Source: an uncultured Lachnospiraceae bacterium (lineage in GTDB: Bacteria > Bacillota > Clostridia > Lachnospirales > Lachnospiraceae). From it: a stretch of 40,148 nucleotides of DNA. Positions 1 through 7,037 of this stretch are shown in pieces. The position numbers and the translations under genes were made by a program. The stretch spans positions 1 through 40,148 of the forward strand of contig URRQ01000020.1 in the NCBI GenBank assembly GCA_900550235.1. Direction: 5' to 3'. Every line of letters begins with the position of its first letter. The stretch's first letter is position 1. The notes beneath the pieces are model-generated. The model was not told where the DNA came from. It saw nothing but the letters and a program-made list of their open reading frames with translations, and did no database searches.

Positions 1-157
1 ACACCTAATATTTTTGAAAATTTATTGATAGAATAATATTTACTCATAAACAAATTCTCCATATAATATTTATAATTTATTATAAGATTATTTTAACAGT
101 TAAACACCTCCATAATAGATGTAATACGTTTTGGACAGTAATTACCAAATTTTGTAC
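1..157. other. AT-rich intergenic end of window
   Basis: Very AT-rich sequence downstream of the first minus-strand gene. I see no gene, clear terminator hairpin or RNA here. Any neighbouring gene lies outside the window. Confidence 0.5.
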
Positions 158-1309
158 TTACAGCATCTCAATAAAAGCGGCCATTCTCGTATTGATCTGT
201 TCAATATCTGCCTGTGAATAATCTGTTTCAACCACTGTGTAAGGGATTCCTTTTTTGTCTTTCACTAATTTCTTGACAAGTGCGGTTTCCACATTATATG
301 TATGACACGCCTGAAGAACAAGATCTACGACACCATCTACCTGAAAATCATCGATCAGCTCATCCAAAAGATCCAGACGATTCTTATTTGGAGACATACA
401 AGAACATCCAATGTTTAAATATTTTCTTGCGAGTGCATCATATACATCTGGATTCTCTTCATCTACCATTGCTAACGGTTTCATTCCAGTACAGTTTTCA
501 AAACATACGACAACTCCGCCATTATCCTCAATTGCACGAATGACTTTCAAGGCCGCACCGCCAGATGGAGATCCGGTTACAAGGATCCTTGGTTTTTTTC
601 CTATATTTTTTCCTTCTGTATATTCTTTTTCAATTTTATCTGTTACTGCATTGATTCTGTCTTCAAGACCTTCTGTTTTAATGTCAAAACCACTTCCATA
701 TACAGTATTGATCACATCTAATCCATTGACTGGTGCAGGATCATTTGCCATTACATATTGAAGACGTCTTAATGCTTTATTGATTCCATTTCTTAACTTG
801 ATCTGATGAAGAACTGCCTCATCTGTGATCGTTGTCTCAAATTTATCTTCTAGAACTTTCTTGAAACGAAGTAATTCTTTCTTATATAACTGGATTCCAT
901 CTTCTGTCTGACAGTTTGGAAGTTCTACGACATGAACTGGTTTAAAATCAGCAAGCATTTCGTACATTTTTTTCTTTCCATCGCATGTTGTTTCCCCTAC
1001 AACCAAATCTGAAAAATAGAAGAAAGGACATTTATCTGTTTTGGCAAATCCATAACTTGATTTGATCAATGGACATAGGTTTCTTGGAAGATCTTTTTCT
1101 GCATCTGGGATTGTTTCATCTGATACGGAACATAATCCGACAACTGCTGCACCCATGGCATTTGGAATCTCTCTTGGAAGATAAGTACAAAATACACCGA
1201 CAACAGGTATCTCTTTTTCTTTAACCTCCTTGATCGCGAGAAAAGAATTCTTTCTCTGCTCTGCAAATTCCTCAAAAATCTCTGGTAACTCTTTCTTTAA
1301 TTCAACCAC
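158..1309 (-). CDS. yjiM: 2-hydroxyacyl-CoA dehydratase-family iron-sulfur protein (YjiM / double-cubane type)
   Basis: The protein has 383 residues from a GTG start, chosen because AGGAGG lies 9 bases upstream; an ATG-initiated extension to 1396 would bypass that site and overlap the upstream gene. It resembles a single HgdB/BcrC-like dehydratase subunit. Cysteines that could bind iron-sulfur clusters occur in NLCPLI, DKCPFFYF, ETTCDGKKKMYE, CFENCTGMKPL and GCSCMSPN. The length equals that of E. coli YjiM as I remember it. A lone subunit paired with an activator, rather than an AB heterodimer, matches the double-cubane-cluster proteins of Clostridia, which take low-potential electrons from the ATPase partner. 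The physiological substrate is unknown. It lies just downstream of its activator, separated by 26 bases, and is probably co-transcribed with it. Confidence 0.82.
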   Translation of the reverse strand: MVELKKELPEIFEEFAEQRKNSFLAIKEVKEKEIPVVGVFCTYLPREIPNAMGAAVVGLCSVSDETIPDAEKDLPRNLCPLIKSSYGFAKTDKCPFFYFSDLVVGETTCDGKKKMYEMLADFKPVHVVELPNCQTEDGIQLYKKELLRFKKVLEDKFETTITDEAVLHQIKLRNGINKALRRLQYVMANDPAPVNGLDVINTVYGSGFDIKTEGLEDRINAVTDKIEKEYTEGKNIGKKPRILVTGSPSGGAALKVIRAIEDNGGVVVCFENCTGMKPLAMVDEENPDVYDALARKYLNIGCSCMSPNKNRLDLLDELIDDFQVDGVVDLVLQACHTYNVETALVKKLVKDKKGIPYTVVETDYSQADIEQINTRMAAFIEML

Positions 1310-1335
1310 TGTTTGAATCCTCCTGTAAGTAAAAA

Positions 1336-2103
1336 TTATCGTTTTATTTTGCGGATGCCCAAAACGGCAGCTCCAATTGCTCCTGTGTATTGACATAATG
1401 AATCCGTTGCTACTTCTTTTACTCCTAAATGATTGGCTAATGATTGTTTGATCACATCAAATTGTGCTAGTCCACCAGAGAAAAATACTTTTGGATTCGT
1501 TGGCGCCAATTTCTGTGCAAATGCAGCGGTTCGCTGACAAATAGATTCTACACAACCAAGAACAATATCACCAGGTGCAATATCCTGTGCCAATAATCCA
1601 ACGATTTCACTTTCTGCAAATACAGCACACATACTGTTGATCTTCGCAGGTTTGGCATCTTTTACAAAAGTGTCGATTCTTCCAATCTCACTTTCGACTC
1701 GTTTCATCGTCATCTCAAGGAAACGTCCAGTTCCAGCAGCACATTTATCATTCATTAAAAAATCTGTGACACATCCAAGATCGTCAATGGTGATCACTTT
1801 GCTATCCTGCCCACCGATATCTATGATCGTGTCACAATCTGGATTCATAAAAAATGCTCCAGCTGCATGGCAAGTAATCTCCGTGATCTTGAAATCTGCC
1901 TGATCTAACAGATTCCTTCCATATCCAGTTGTTACAATAACATCTATTTCTTTATGTTGTTTTTTTATCTCTCTGTAAAGAGCTTCTAGAGATTTCCTTG
2001 GACTGATCGATGTTGGGATCATCTTTGTATCTATTATCTTCGTATCTTCTAACAAAACGGCTTTTGTCATAGACGAACCAGAATCTAATCCTAAACTTAT
2101 CAC
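1336..2103 (-). CDS. yjiL: ATP-dependent activator/reductase of 2-hydroxyacyl-CoA dehydratase-type protein (HgdC/YjiL family)
   Basis: The protein has 255 residues and starts at GTG, with AAGGAG 10 bases upstream. It is an ASKHA-fold ATPase. Phosphate-binding motifs are GLDSGSSMTKAV at the N-terminus and IDIGGQDSKVI near residue 90. Two cysteine motifs, MNDKCAAGTGRF and SMCAVFAESE, would hold the [4Fe-4S] cluster bridging a homodimer, as in HgdC. In this family, ATP hydrolysis drives electron injection into the partner dehydratase or double-cubane protein, here the next gene. It is the first gene of a two-gene minus-strand unit, divergent from the permease. The family call is secure; the partner and pathway are inferred from adjacency. 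Confidence 0.88.
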   Translation of the reverse strand: MISLGLDSGSSMTKAVLLEDTKIIDTKMIPTSISPRKSLEALYREIKKQHKEIDVIVTTGYGRNLLDQADFKITEITCHAAGAFFMNPDCDTIIDIGGQDSKVITIDDLGCVTDFLMNDKCAAGTGRFLEMTMKRVESEIGRIDTFVKDAKPAKINSMCAVFAESEIVGLLAQDIAPGDIVLGCVESICQRTAAFAQKLAPTNPKVFFSGGLAQFDVIKQSLANHLGVKEVATDSLCQYTGAIGAAVLGIRKIKR

Positions 2104-2197
2104 TGTACATTGACTCCTTTTGGAAAGTTTTTCGGGTAAATTTTATCATGAAAATGGTGTGGTTGCAATGTAAAAAAACATGCTTAAAAAAAAGAAC

Positions 2198-2226
2198 TAT
2201 ACATTTTCATGCAAATCCTTTATAAT
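2198..2226 (+). promoter_or_regulatory. Probable sigma-A promoter of the nucleobase permease
   Basis: TATACA (4 of 6 to the -35 consensus) and a perfect TATAAT are separated by 17 bases, about 70 bases upstream of the permease start. I looked for a purine-riboswitch fold in the leader and did not see one. Confidence 0.5.
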
Positions 2227-2293
2227 AATATGCTGTGAAAAATAGCAGTATAAAACTGCTCATCATGCATTAAAAAAAGGAGACGAAAGAAAA

Positions 2294-3685
2294 ATGAATC
2301 AAGAGAAAAACAAAGGTGCGGAATACGACTTTTACGGAAAACTTCCGCTGCAAAAAGCGATTCTCCTTGGTCTGCAGCATGTATTCGCTATGTTCGTAGG
2401 TAACCTTACTCCAGTCCTTATCATTACAGGGGCTTGTGGTATTGCTTCTGGAACCGAATTTGCAGACGTTCAGATTGCGCTTTTACAAAATGCAATGTTA
2501 ATTGCCGGAATTGTTACACTGATCCAGTTGTACGCGATCGGACCGATCGGTGGAAAAGTTCCAATCATCATGGGAACGAGTTCAGGATTTATCGGTGTCT
2601 GCAGCAGTGTTGCATCTGTTATGGGTGGTGGAATCCTTGGATATGGTGCGATCATGGGTGCTTCCATTATCGGTGGGTTATTTGAATCTGTATTAGGATT
2701 TATGTTAAAACCACTTCGAAGATTTTTCCCAGCTGTCGTAACTGGTACGGTTGTACTTTCCATCGGATTATCACTGATCGGTGTTGGTGTGAATTCTTTT
2801 GGTGGAGGAAATTCTGCTAATGATTTCGGTTCAATCGAGAACTTGTTACTTGGAACAATTGTTCTTGTGATCATCATTGCATTAAAACATGGAACGAAAG
2901 GTATCACAAGTGCTTCTTCTGTACTGATCGGAATTATCGCAGGATACATTATCGCAGGAATCATGGGTGTTGTACTTCCTACAACTGCTGTCAATGCAGA
3001 TGGTGTAGAGTATACAAAAGCATGGGTGTTAAACTGGGATAAAGTTGCTCAGGCTGGATGGTTTGCCATTCCAAAATTTATGCCTGTAAAAATCATTTTT
3101 GATGCAAGAGCGATCGTCCCTGTACTTATCATGTTTATCGTAACTGCTGTAGAAACAGTCGGGGATATTTCCGGAGTTATCGAAGGTGGTATGGATCGTG
3201 AAGCTACAGATTCTGAGCTTTCTGGTGGTGTTGTCTGTGATGGTATCGGATCTACGATCGCAGCATTCTTTGGTGTTTTACCAAATACATCATTCAGCCA
3301 GAATGTTGGTCTTGTTACTATGACAAAGATCGTAAACCGTTTTGCACTTGCAACAGGAGCAATCTTCTTAATCCTGTGTGGATTATTTCCAAAACTTGCT
3401 GCATTGATCTCTATCATGCCACAGAGCGTATTAGGTGGAGCAGCTGTTATGATGTTCTCTTCTATCGTGATTAGTGGTATTCAGCTGATCACAAAAGAAC
3501 CACTAACAATGAGAAATATTACTGTCGTATCTGTAGCTCTCGGACTTGGATATGGAATCGGTGCAAACAGCACAGTTCTTTCTGGACTACCTGAAGGAAT
3601 TCAGTTGATCTTCGGAGGATCTGGTATTGTACCTGCGGCACTTGTTGCAATTATTTTAAATATTGCATTGCCAAAAGAAGATTAA
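2294..3685 (+). CDS. NCS2-family nucleobase (xanthine/uracil) permease
   Basis: A 463-residue polytopic membrane protein, the usual length of nucleobase:cation symporter-2 proteins. Family marks are LQHVFAMFVGNLTPVLI near residue 27, GKVPIIMGTSSGF near residue 92, the TM8 acidic stretch VTAVETVGDISG, and SQNVGLVTMTKIVNR, which matches the NCS2 signature of QN-x-G-x4-T-(R/K). It imports a purine or pyrimidine base with a cation across the cytoplasmic membrane; xanthine or uric acid fits slightly better than uracil, but substrate cannot be read from sequence. AAAGGAGA lies just upstream of the ATG. It is monocistronic, with its own promoter and a strong terminator. Confidence 0.9.
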   Translation: MNQEKNKGAEYDFYGKLPLQKAILLGLQHVFAMFVGNLTPVLIITGACGIASGTEFADVQIALLQNAMLIAGIVTLIQLYAIGPIGGKVPIIMGTSSGFIGVCSSVASVMGGGILGYGAIMGASIIGGLFESVLGFMLKPLRRFFPAVVTGTVVLSIGLSLIGVGVNSFGGGNSANDFGSIENLLLGTIVLVIIIALKHGTKGITSASSVLIGIIAGYIIAGIMGVVLPTTAVNADGVEYTKAWVLNWDKVAQAGWFAIPKFMPVKIIFDARAIVPVLIMFIVTAVETVGDISGVIEGGMDREATDSELSGGVVCDGIGSTIAAFFGVLPNTSFSQNVGLVTMTKIVNRFALATGAIFLILCGLFPKLAALISIMPQSVLGGAAVMMFSSIVISGIQLITKEPLTMRNITVVSVALGLGYGIGANSTVLSGLPEGIQLIFGGSGIVPAALVAIILNIALPKED

Positions 3686-3696
3686 ATAAACTAATA

Positions 3697-3743
3697 AAAA
3701 CAGCACTGCATTGGGAATTTTATTCCTGTACAGTGCTGTTTTT
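3697..3743. terminator. Bidirectional intrinsic terminator between convergent genes
   Basis: An 8-bp perfect stem, CAGCACTG with CAGTGCTG, is extended by flanking A and T runs and has a roughly 20-base apical part. It serves the permease on plus and, through the opposite T tract, the CoA-transferase operon on minus. Confidence 0.85.
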
Positions 3744-3767
3744 CTATATGCTTTCCTGCGTCTATTA

Positions 3768-4427
3768 TCAGCTCATAACACCAATTTCATCCGGTACGAT
3801 CACATCAGCTTCTGTGCATGCAAGGATATCTTCTACACTATATCCTTCTGCAAGTTCCCTTAACACGAGACCATCTTTTGTAACTTCAAAATAGCAGCGT
3901 TCTGTTACGATATCTGTTACACAATGAACTCCCGTCAAAGGAAGTGTACATTTCTTTAATATCTTAGACTTTCCACTCTTTTCACAATGGTCTGTTGCTA
4001 CGATGATCTTCTTCACTCCGGCACACAGATCCATGGCACCACCCATTCCTGGCACCATCTTCCCTGGAATCGTCCAGTTAGCGATATTGCCTTCTTGGTC
4101 TACCTGAAGTGTACCAAGAACTGCTGCATCAATATGTCCGCCACGTATAAATGCAAAAGACATCTCATGATCATACACGCTTCCACCTTTGATCACAGAT
4201 GCAGGCTGTCCGCCGGCATCAATAACATCAATATCTACTTTATCCCAGCTTGGGGTTGGTCCACTTCCGACGGTTCCGATCTCTGCTTCCAGCCACAGAT
4301 CCACACCTTCTGGGAGATAATTTACACACATCAGCGGAACTCCGATACCAAGATTTACAAAATCTCCATCTTTAAAAAACTTTGCACATCGTGATGCGAT
4401 CAGCTTTCTTCCTGTCAATCCTGCCAT
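3768..4427 (-). CDS. Acyl-CoA:acetate/acetoacetate CoA-transferase, beta subunit (AtoA/ScoB-like)
   Basis: The protein has 219 residues from an ATG 8 bases after GGAGG; a longer in-frame ORF to 4505 overlaps the alpha subunit and is rejected. It begins with the family N-terminus (GRKLIASRCAKFFKDGD, then VNLGIGVP). The expected catalytic glutamate, which forms the glutamyl-CoA thioester, aligns with E49 in EIGTVGSGP; the family usually has ENG(I/L)LG, so this site is divergent. GGAMDLCAGVKK and HCEKSGKSKI are further family motifs. It pairs with the gene 1 base upstream to make the usual hetero-oligomer. It may activate an acid with acetyl-CoA or acetoacetyl-CoA; the substrate is unknown. Confidence 0.85.
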   Translation of the reverse strand: MAGLTGRKLIASRCAKFFKDGDFVNLGIGVPLMCVNYLPEGVDLWLEAEIGTVGSGPTPSWDKVDIDVIDAGGQPASVIKGGSVYDHEMSFAFIRGGHIDAAVLGTLQVDQEGNIANWTIPGKMVPGMGGAMDLCAGVKKIIVATDHCEKSGKSKILKKCTLPLTGVHCVTDIVTERCYFEVTKDGLVLRELAEGYSVEDILACTEADVIVPDEIGVMS

Positions 4428-4428
4428 A

Positions 4429-5145
4429 TCACTGACCTCCTTCCGCTTTTGCTTTGGCTCGCTGCCACATTGGGCACATTGGTCGTTTCTCACCGGTTCT
4501 TTCATAGATCATATCGATCACAGGTGCTGGAACATCGATCTCTTCTGGTCCTAGTTCACCCACTTCCACGATCTCTTCGACTTCAACAATCACCGTATCA
4601 GCAGCCATAGCCATCGTACTGTTTGTTGCTCTGGAATTCATTCGGAATGAAATATTACCTGCAGTATCTGCTTTCGTTGCTTTGATCAAAGCAACATCTG
4701 CACGCAATGGTAATTCCAGAAGATATTCTTTGCCATCGATCGTTAGTTTTTGTTTACCTTCTTCTACTTCTGTACCAAGTCCTGTTGGTGTCAGACAGCC
4801 ACCTAAGCCTGCTCCACCACAACGGATTCTTTCTGCAAAGGTTCCTTGCGGACTAAATTCTATCGCAAGTTCTCCTGCAAACATCTGATCCTTGGCAATC
4901 GGGTTCAACCCAATATGTGTTGTGATCAAACTCTTAACTCTGTGATCTTTGATCAGCTTTCCGACTCCTTGATCCGCCATTCCAGCAGATACAGCAATCG
5001 CATCAATGTCTTTGATTCCTTTTTCTAACATTCCATCAATGATCTCATCTGCTGCAAATTCTCCATGCCAGTCTCCAAACATGATCGTCTGTCCATCATG
5101 AATTCTTGAGAGCGCTTCCTCTCTTGTTACAACTTTTGACTTCAA
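4429..5145 (-). CDS. Acyl-CoA:acetate/acetoacetate CoA-transferase, alpha subunit (AtoD/ScoA-like)
   Basis: A 238-residue CoA-transferase family I alpha subunit. The start is TTG, preceded by GGAGG at 8 bases; no ATG fits. Recognisable parts are the N-terminal DGQTIMFGDWHG strand-turn, the glycine-rich RCGGAGLGGCLTPTG near residue 110, and RADVALIKATKADTAGNI near residue 149. It ends 1 base before the beta subunit starts, so the two are probably translationally coupled. The preceding gene is a crotonase-fold enzyme ending 41 bases upstream, so the operon reads isomerase, alpha, beta. This suggests breakdown or interconversion of an unsaturated acid through its CoA ester. Confidence 0.85.
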   Translation of the reverse strand: MKSKVVTREEALSRIHDGQTIMFGDWHGEFAADEIIDGMLEKGIKDIDAIAVSAGMADQGVGKLIKDHRVKSLITTHIGLNPIAKDQMFAGELAIEFSPQGTFAERIRCGGAGLGGCLTPTGLGTEVEEGKQKLTIDGKEYLLELPLRADVALIKATKADTAGNISFRMNSRATNSTMAMAADTVIVEVEEIVEVGELGPEEIDVPAPVIDMIYERTGEKRPMCPMWQRAKAKAEGGQ

Positions 5146-5186
5146 AGGCGTGACCTCCCTTCTATGTTCATGGTTTGATCCTGGCT

Positions 5187-5981
5187 TTATTCTCCTTTGA
5201 ATTCAGCCTTTCTCTTCTCCATAAAAGCTTTGACTCCTTCTATAAAATCAGAAGATGCCGCACATTCACGCTGTGTCGGAATCTCACATTCATCCAGGTA
5301 TTTCTTATAATCAGCAAGCCCTGCCTGATAAATCTGTTTCTTGATATTCTTATAAGAAAGTAATGGTCCACTAGCAAATTTCTTAGCAAGTTTCATAACG
5401 GTATCATCTAATTCCTCCGCTGGAACTACATCATATACCATTCCGGCATCTTTTGCTTCCTGGGCTTTCATTGGTCTTCCTGTAACACACAGTTCCATTG
5501 CCTTCTGAATTCCAAGACTCTTAACAAACAGGTACGTTCCACCGGTATCTGGAACTAGTCCAAGATTCACAAATGCCATAATAAACTTCGCATTGTCTGC
5601 GCATACAACAAAGTCCCCTGAAAATGCAAGACTTACTCCTGCACCTGCTGCCGCTCCACTTACACTTGAGATCACAAGCTTACTCATACGCTTCAGACCA
5701 TCGGTTACATTGCCAACTTTACTGATCAGAGAATCCATATTCACTTCTCCACCTTGTTGGATCAGGTTATAGAAGTATCCAATGTCTCCTCCTGCTGAAA
5801 ATGCCTTTGGCATTCCTTTTAAAACAACAACTTTTACATTCGGGTCATTCTCACAAGTATCTACTACGTACATCAACTCGTCTGCCATCTGATCATCAAT
5901 TGCATTAAGATTCTTCATATAGTTCATTGTGATGATACCAACTCCATCTTCTACAACGAACTGCAATTTCTCTAGCTTCAT
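5187..5981 (-). CDS. Crotonase-fold enoyl-CoA isomerase/hydratase (PaaG-like)
   Basis: The protein has 264 residues; the chosen ATG lies 8 bases after AAAGGAGG, whereas the ATG two codons earlier is too close to it. Oxyanion-hole segments are KAFSAGGDIGYF and SGAAAGAGVSLAFSGD. By eye against classical crotonase, the two catalytic glutamates are absent: GAGVSLAFSGD has Ser where crotonase has the first Glu, and the second is replaced in AFVNLGLVPDTGG. The PDTGG segment resembles PaaG-type isomerases, where an Asp acts. A double-bond isomerase role is therefore more likely than simple hydration. It is the first gene of the CoA-transferase operon and has its own promoter, divergent from pfl. Confidence 0.8.
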   Translation of the reverse strand: MKLEKLQFVVEDGVGIITMNYMKNLNAIDDQMADELMYVVDTCENDPNVKVVVLKGMPKAFSAGGDIGYFYNLIQQGGEVNMDSLISKVGNVTDGLKRMSKLVISSVSGAAAGAGVSLAFSGDFVVCADNAKFIMAFVNLGLVPDTGGTYLFVKSLGIQKAMELCVTGRPMKAQEAKDAGMVYDVVPAEELDDTVMKLAKKFASGPLLSYKNIKKQIYQAGLADYKKYLDECEIPTQRECAASSDFIEGVKAFMEKRKAEFKGE

Positions 5982-6016
5982 AGGCATATCCTCCTTTAAG
6001 TTGTTTTGATAACTAT

Positions 6017-6045
6017 ATTGTATCATTTTTTGTACAATTTGTGAA
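6017..6045 (-). promoter_or_regulatory. Probable sigma-A promoter of the isomerase/CoA-transferase operon
   Basis: Read on minus, TTCACA and TACAAT are separated by 17 bases. The -10 lies about 36 bases before the start codon, giving a short leader. It faces away from the pfl promoter. Confidence 0.5.
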
Positions 6046-6067
6046 GCTTTTCGACAAAATTAAGGGG

Positions 6068-6096
6068 TTGACGAATCTCATTTTCTATAGTATCTT
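6068..6096 (+). promoter_or_regulatory. Probable sigma-A promoter of the ZTP-riboswitch/pfl transcript
   Basis: TTGACG and TATCTT are separated by 17 bases. The predicted start of transcription (about 6103) falls exactly at the 5' edge of the riboswitch aptamer, which supports the call. Confidence 0.6.
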
Positions 6097-6104
6097 ATAG
6101 CCAT

Positions 6105-6180
6105 AAGGTCATATAACTGACGGAGCACGTGGAATTAACCACATGGAAGTATGATCATTAATCGCCGACCGTCTGGGCAA
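6105..6180 (+). ncRNA. ZTP (pfl-motif) riboswitch aptamer
   Basis: The sequence follows the pfl-motif consensus I know. There is a 5' helix strand GGTCATA with AACTGACGG, then the hairpin ACGTGG-AATTAA-CCACAT, GGAAGTATGA closing the first helix, and a 3' element GCCGACCGTCTGGGCA. The CGTC of that element can pair with GACGG to form the pseudoknot. This aptamer senses ZTP/ZMP, which build up when 10-formyl-tetrahydrofolate is short. Its place upstream of the pyruvate formate-lyase genes, which make formate for the folate pool, is the arrangement that named the motif. The 3' half overlaps a terminator. Confidence 0.9.
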
Positions 6181-6207
6181 TCTGTCTGGACGTGCGGCGT
6201 TTTTTTT
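6163..6207 (+). terminator. Intrinsic terminator forming the riboswitch expression platform
   Basis: CGCCG (6163-6167) pairs with CGGCG (6195-6199). After a 2x2 internal mismatch, CGTC pairs with GACG. Eight T residues follow. The 5' arm is the aptamer's own 3' pseudoknot element, so ligand binding would sequester it and allow read-through: a transcriptional ON switch. Confidence 0.8.
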
Positions 6208-6302
6208 ATTCTATTTTTACAACGCTTCATCGTTCAGATATTGATCCTGTTAACTTTTTACGTACTTGTCCTAAGTACGTATCATCCATAAGGAGGAATA
6301 CT

Positions 6303-7037
6303 ATGACAGTTGGTCATGTCCATTCCATCGAATCGATGGGTCTGGTTGATGGACCAGGGATACGAACCGTTATCTTTTTACAAGGATGTGCTCTAAGATG
6401 TCGTTTCTGCCATAACCCTGATACTTGGGAATTATCTGGCGGAACCGAATACACACCGGAAGAACTTGTTGCAAAGATTCGACGATTTAAACCTTATTTT
6501 AAAGAAGATGGTGGTGTTACCTTTTCTGGTGGAGAACCTTTATTACAACCTGATTTTTTAAAAGAGACTTTAAAACTATGCAAGAATGAAGGCATTCACA
6601 CTTGCATCGACACTGCAGGTTATGGACTTTCTGATTATGATGAGATTTTAAACCATACAGATCTTGTTCTTCTTGATCTGAAACACATCTATAAAACGGA
6701 TTATGAGAAAATGACAGGAAGATCAATGGATCGTTTTGAAGAATTTTTGAATGCTTTAAAAAAACATCAGACTAAGATATGGATTCGCCATGTCGTTGTT
6801 CCAGGAATTACTGACAGCGAAGATCATATGGCTCAGTTAAAAGCTTGTATTCAAAAGATTCCTAATGTAGAGAAAGTTGAGCTGCTTCCCTATCATTTAC
6901 TTGGTACCAACAAATATAAAGTTATGAATATTCCTTATTCTTTAGAAGGTGTACCTGCCATGGATAAAAAGAAAACAGAGATGTTACAACAAACCTATTT
7001 TGATCATGTTTATTTTACGGAGGAAAAATCATGTTAA
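6303..7037 (+). CDS. pflA: Pyruvate formate-lyase-activating enzyme (radical SAM)
   Basis: The protein has 244 residues from the ATG after AAGGAGGAATACT; an earlier in-frame start at 6192 lies inside the terminator and is rejected. MGLVDGPGIRTVIFLQGC leads into the radical-SAM cluster motif CALRCRFC (CxxxCxxC), about residues 29-36. TFSGGEPLLQ is the glycine-rich SAM-contact motif, and the C-terminal half carries the family motifs WIRHVVVPGITD and ELLPYHLLG. It binds one [4Fe-4S] cluster and SAM and abstracts hydrogen from the PflB glycine. It overlaps pflB by 7 bases, so translation is coupled, and the activase precedes the lyase. Both are under the ZTP riboswitch. Confidence 0.95.
   Translation: MTVGHVHSIESMGLVDGPGIRTVIFLQGCALRCRFCHNPDTWELSGGTEYTPEELVAKIRRFKPYFKEDGGVTFSGGEPLLQPDFLKETLKLCKNEGIHTCIDTAGYGLSDYDEILNHTDLVLLDLKHIYKTDYEKMTGRSMDRFEEFLNALKKHQTKIWIRHVVVPGITDSEDHMAQLKACIQKIPNVEKVELLPYHLLGTNKYKVMNIPYSLEGVPAMDKKKTEMLQQTYFDHVYFTEEKSC

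Noticed and set aside
2104..2293. Possible purine riboswitch upstream of the nucleobase permease
   Set aside because: I looked for the three-way junction with its conserved loop sequences and found only an ordinary promoter and a weak GCAGTATAAAACTGC stem.
2470..3417. Long minus-strand open frames across the permease gene
   Set aside because: They lie antisense to a clear NCS2 protein with intact motifs, and their translations are Ile/Pro-rich shadow sequence without a family pattern.
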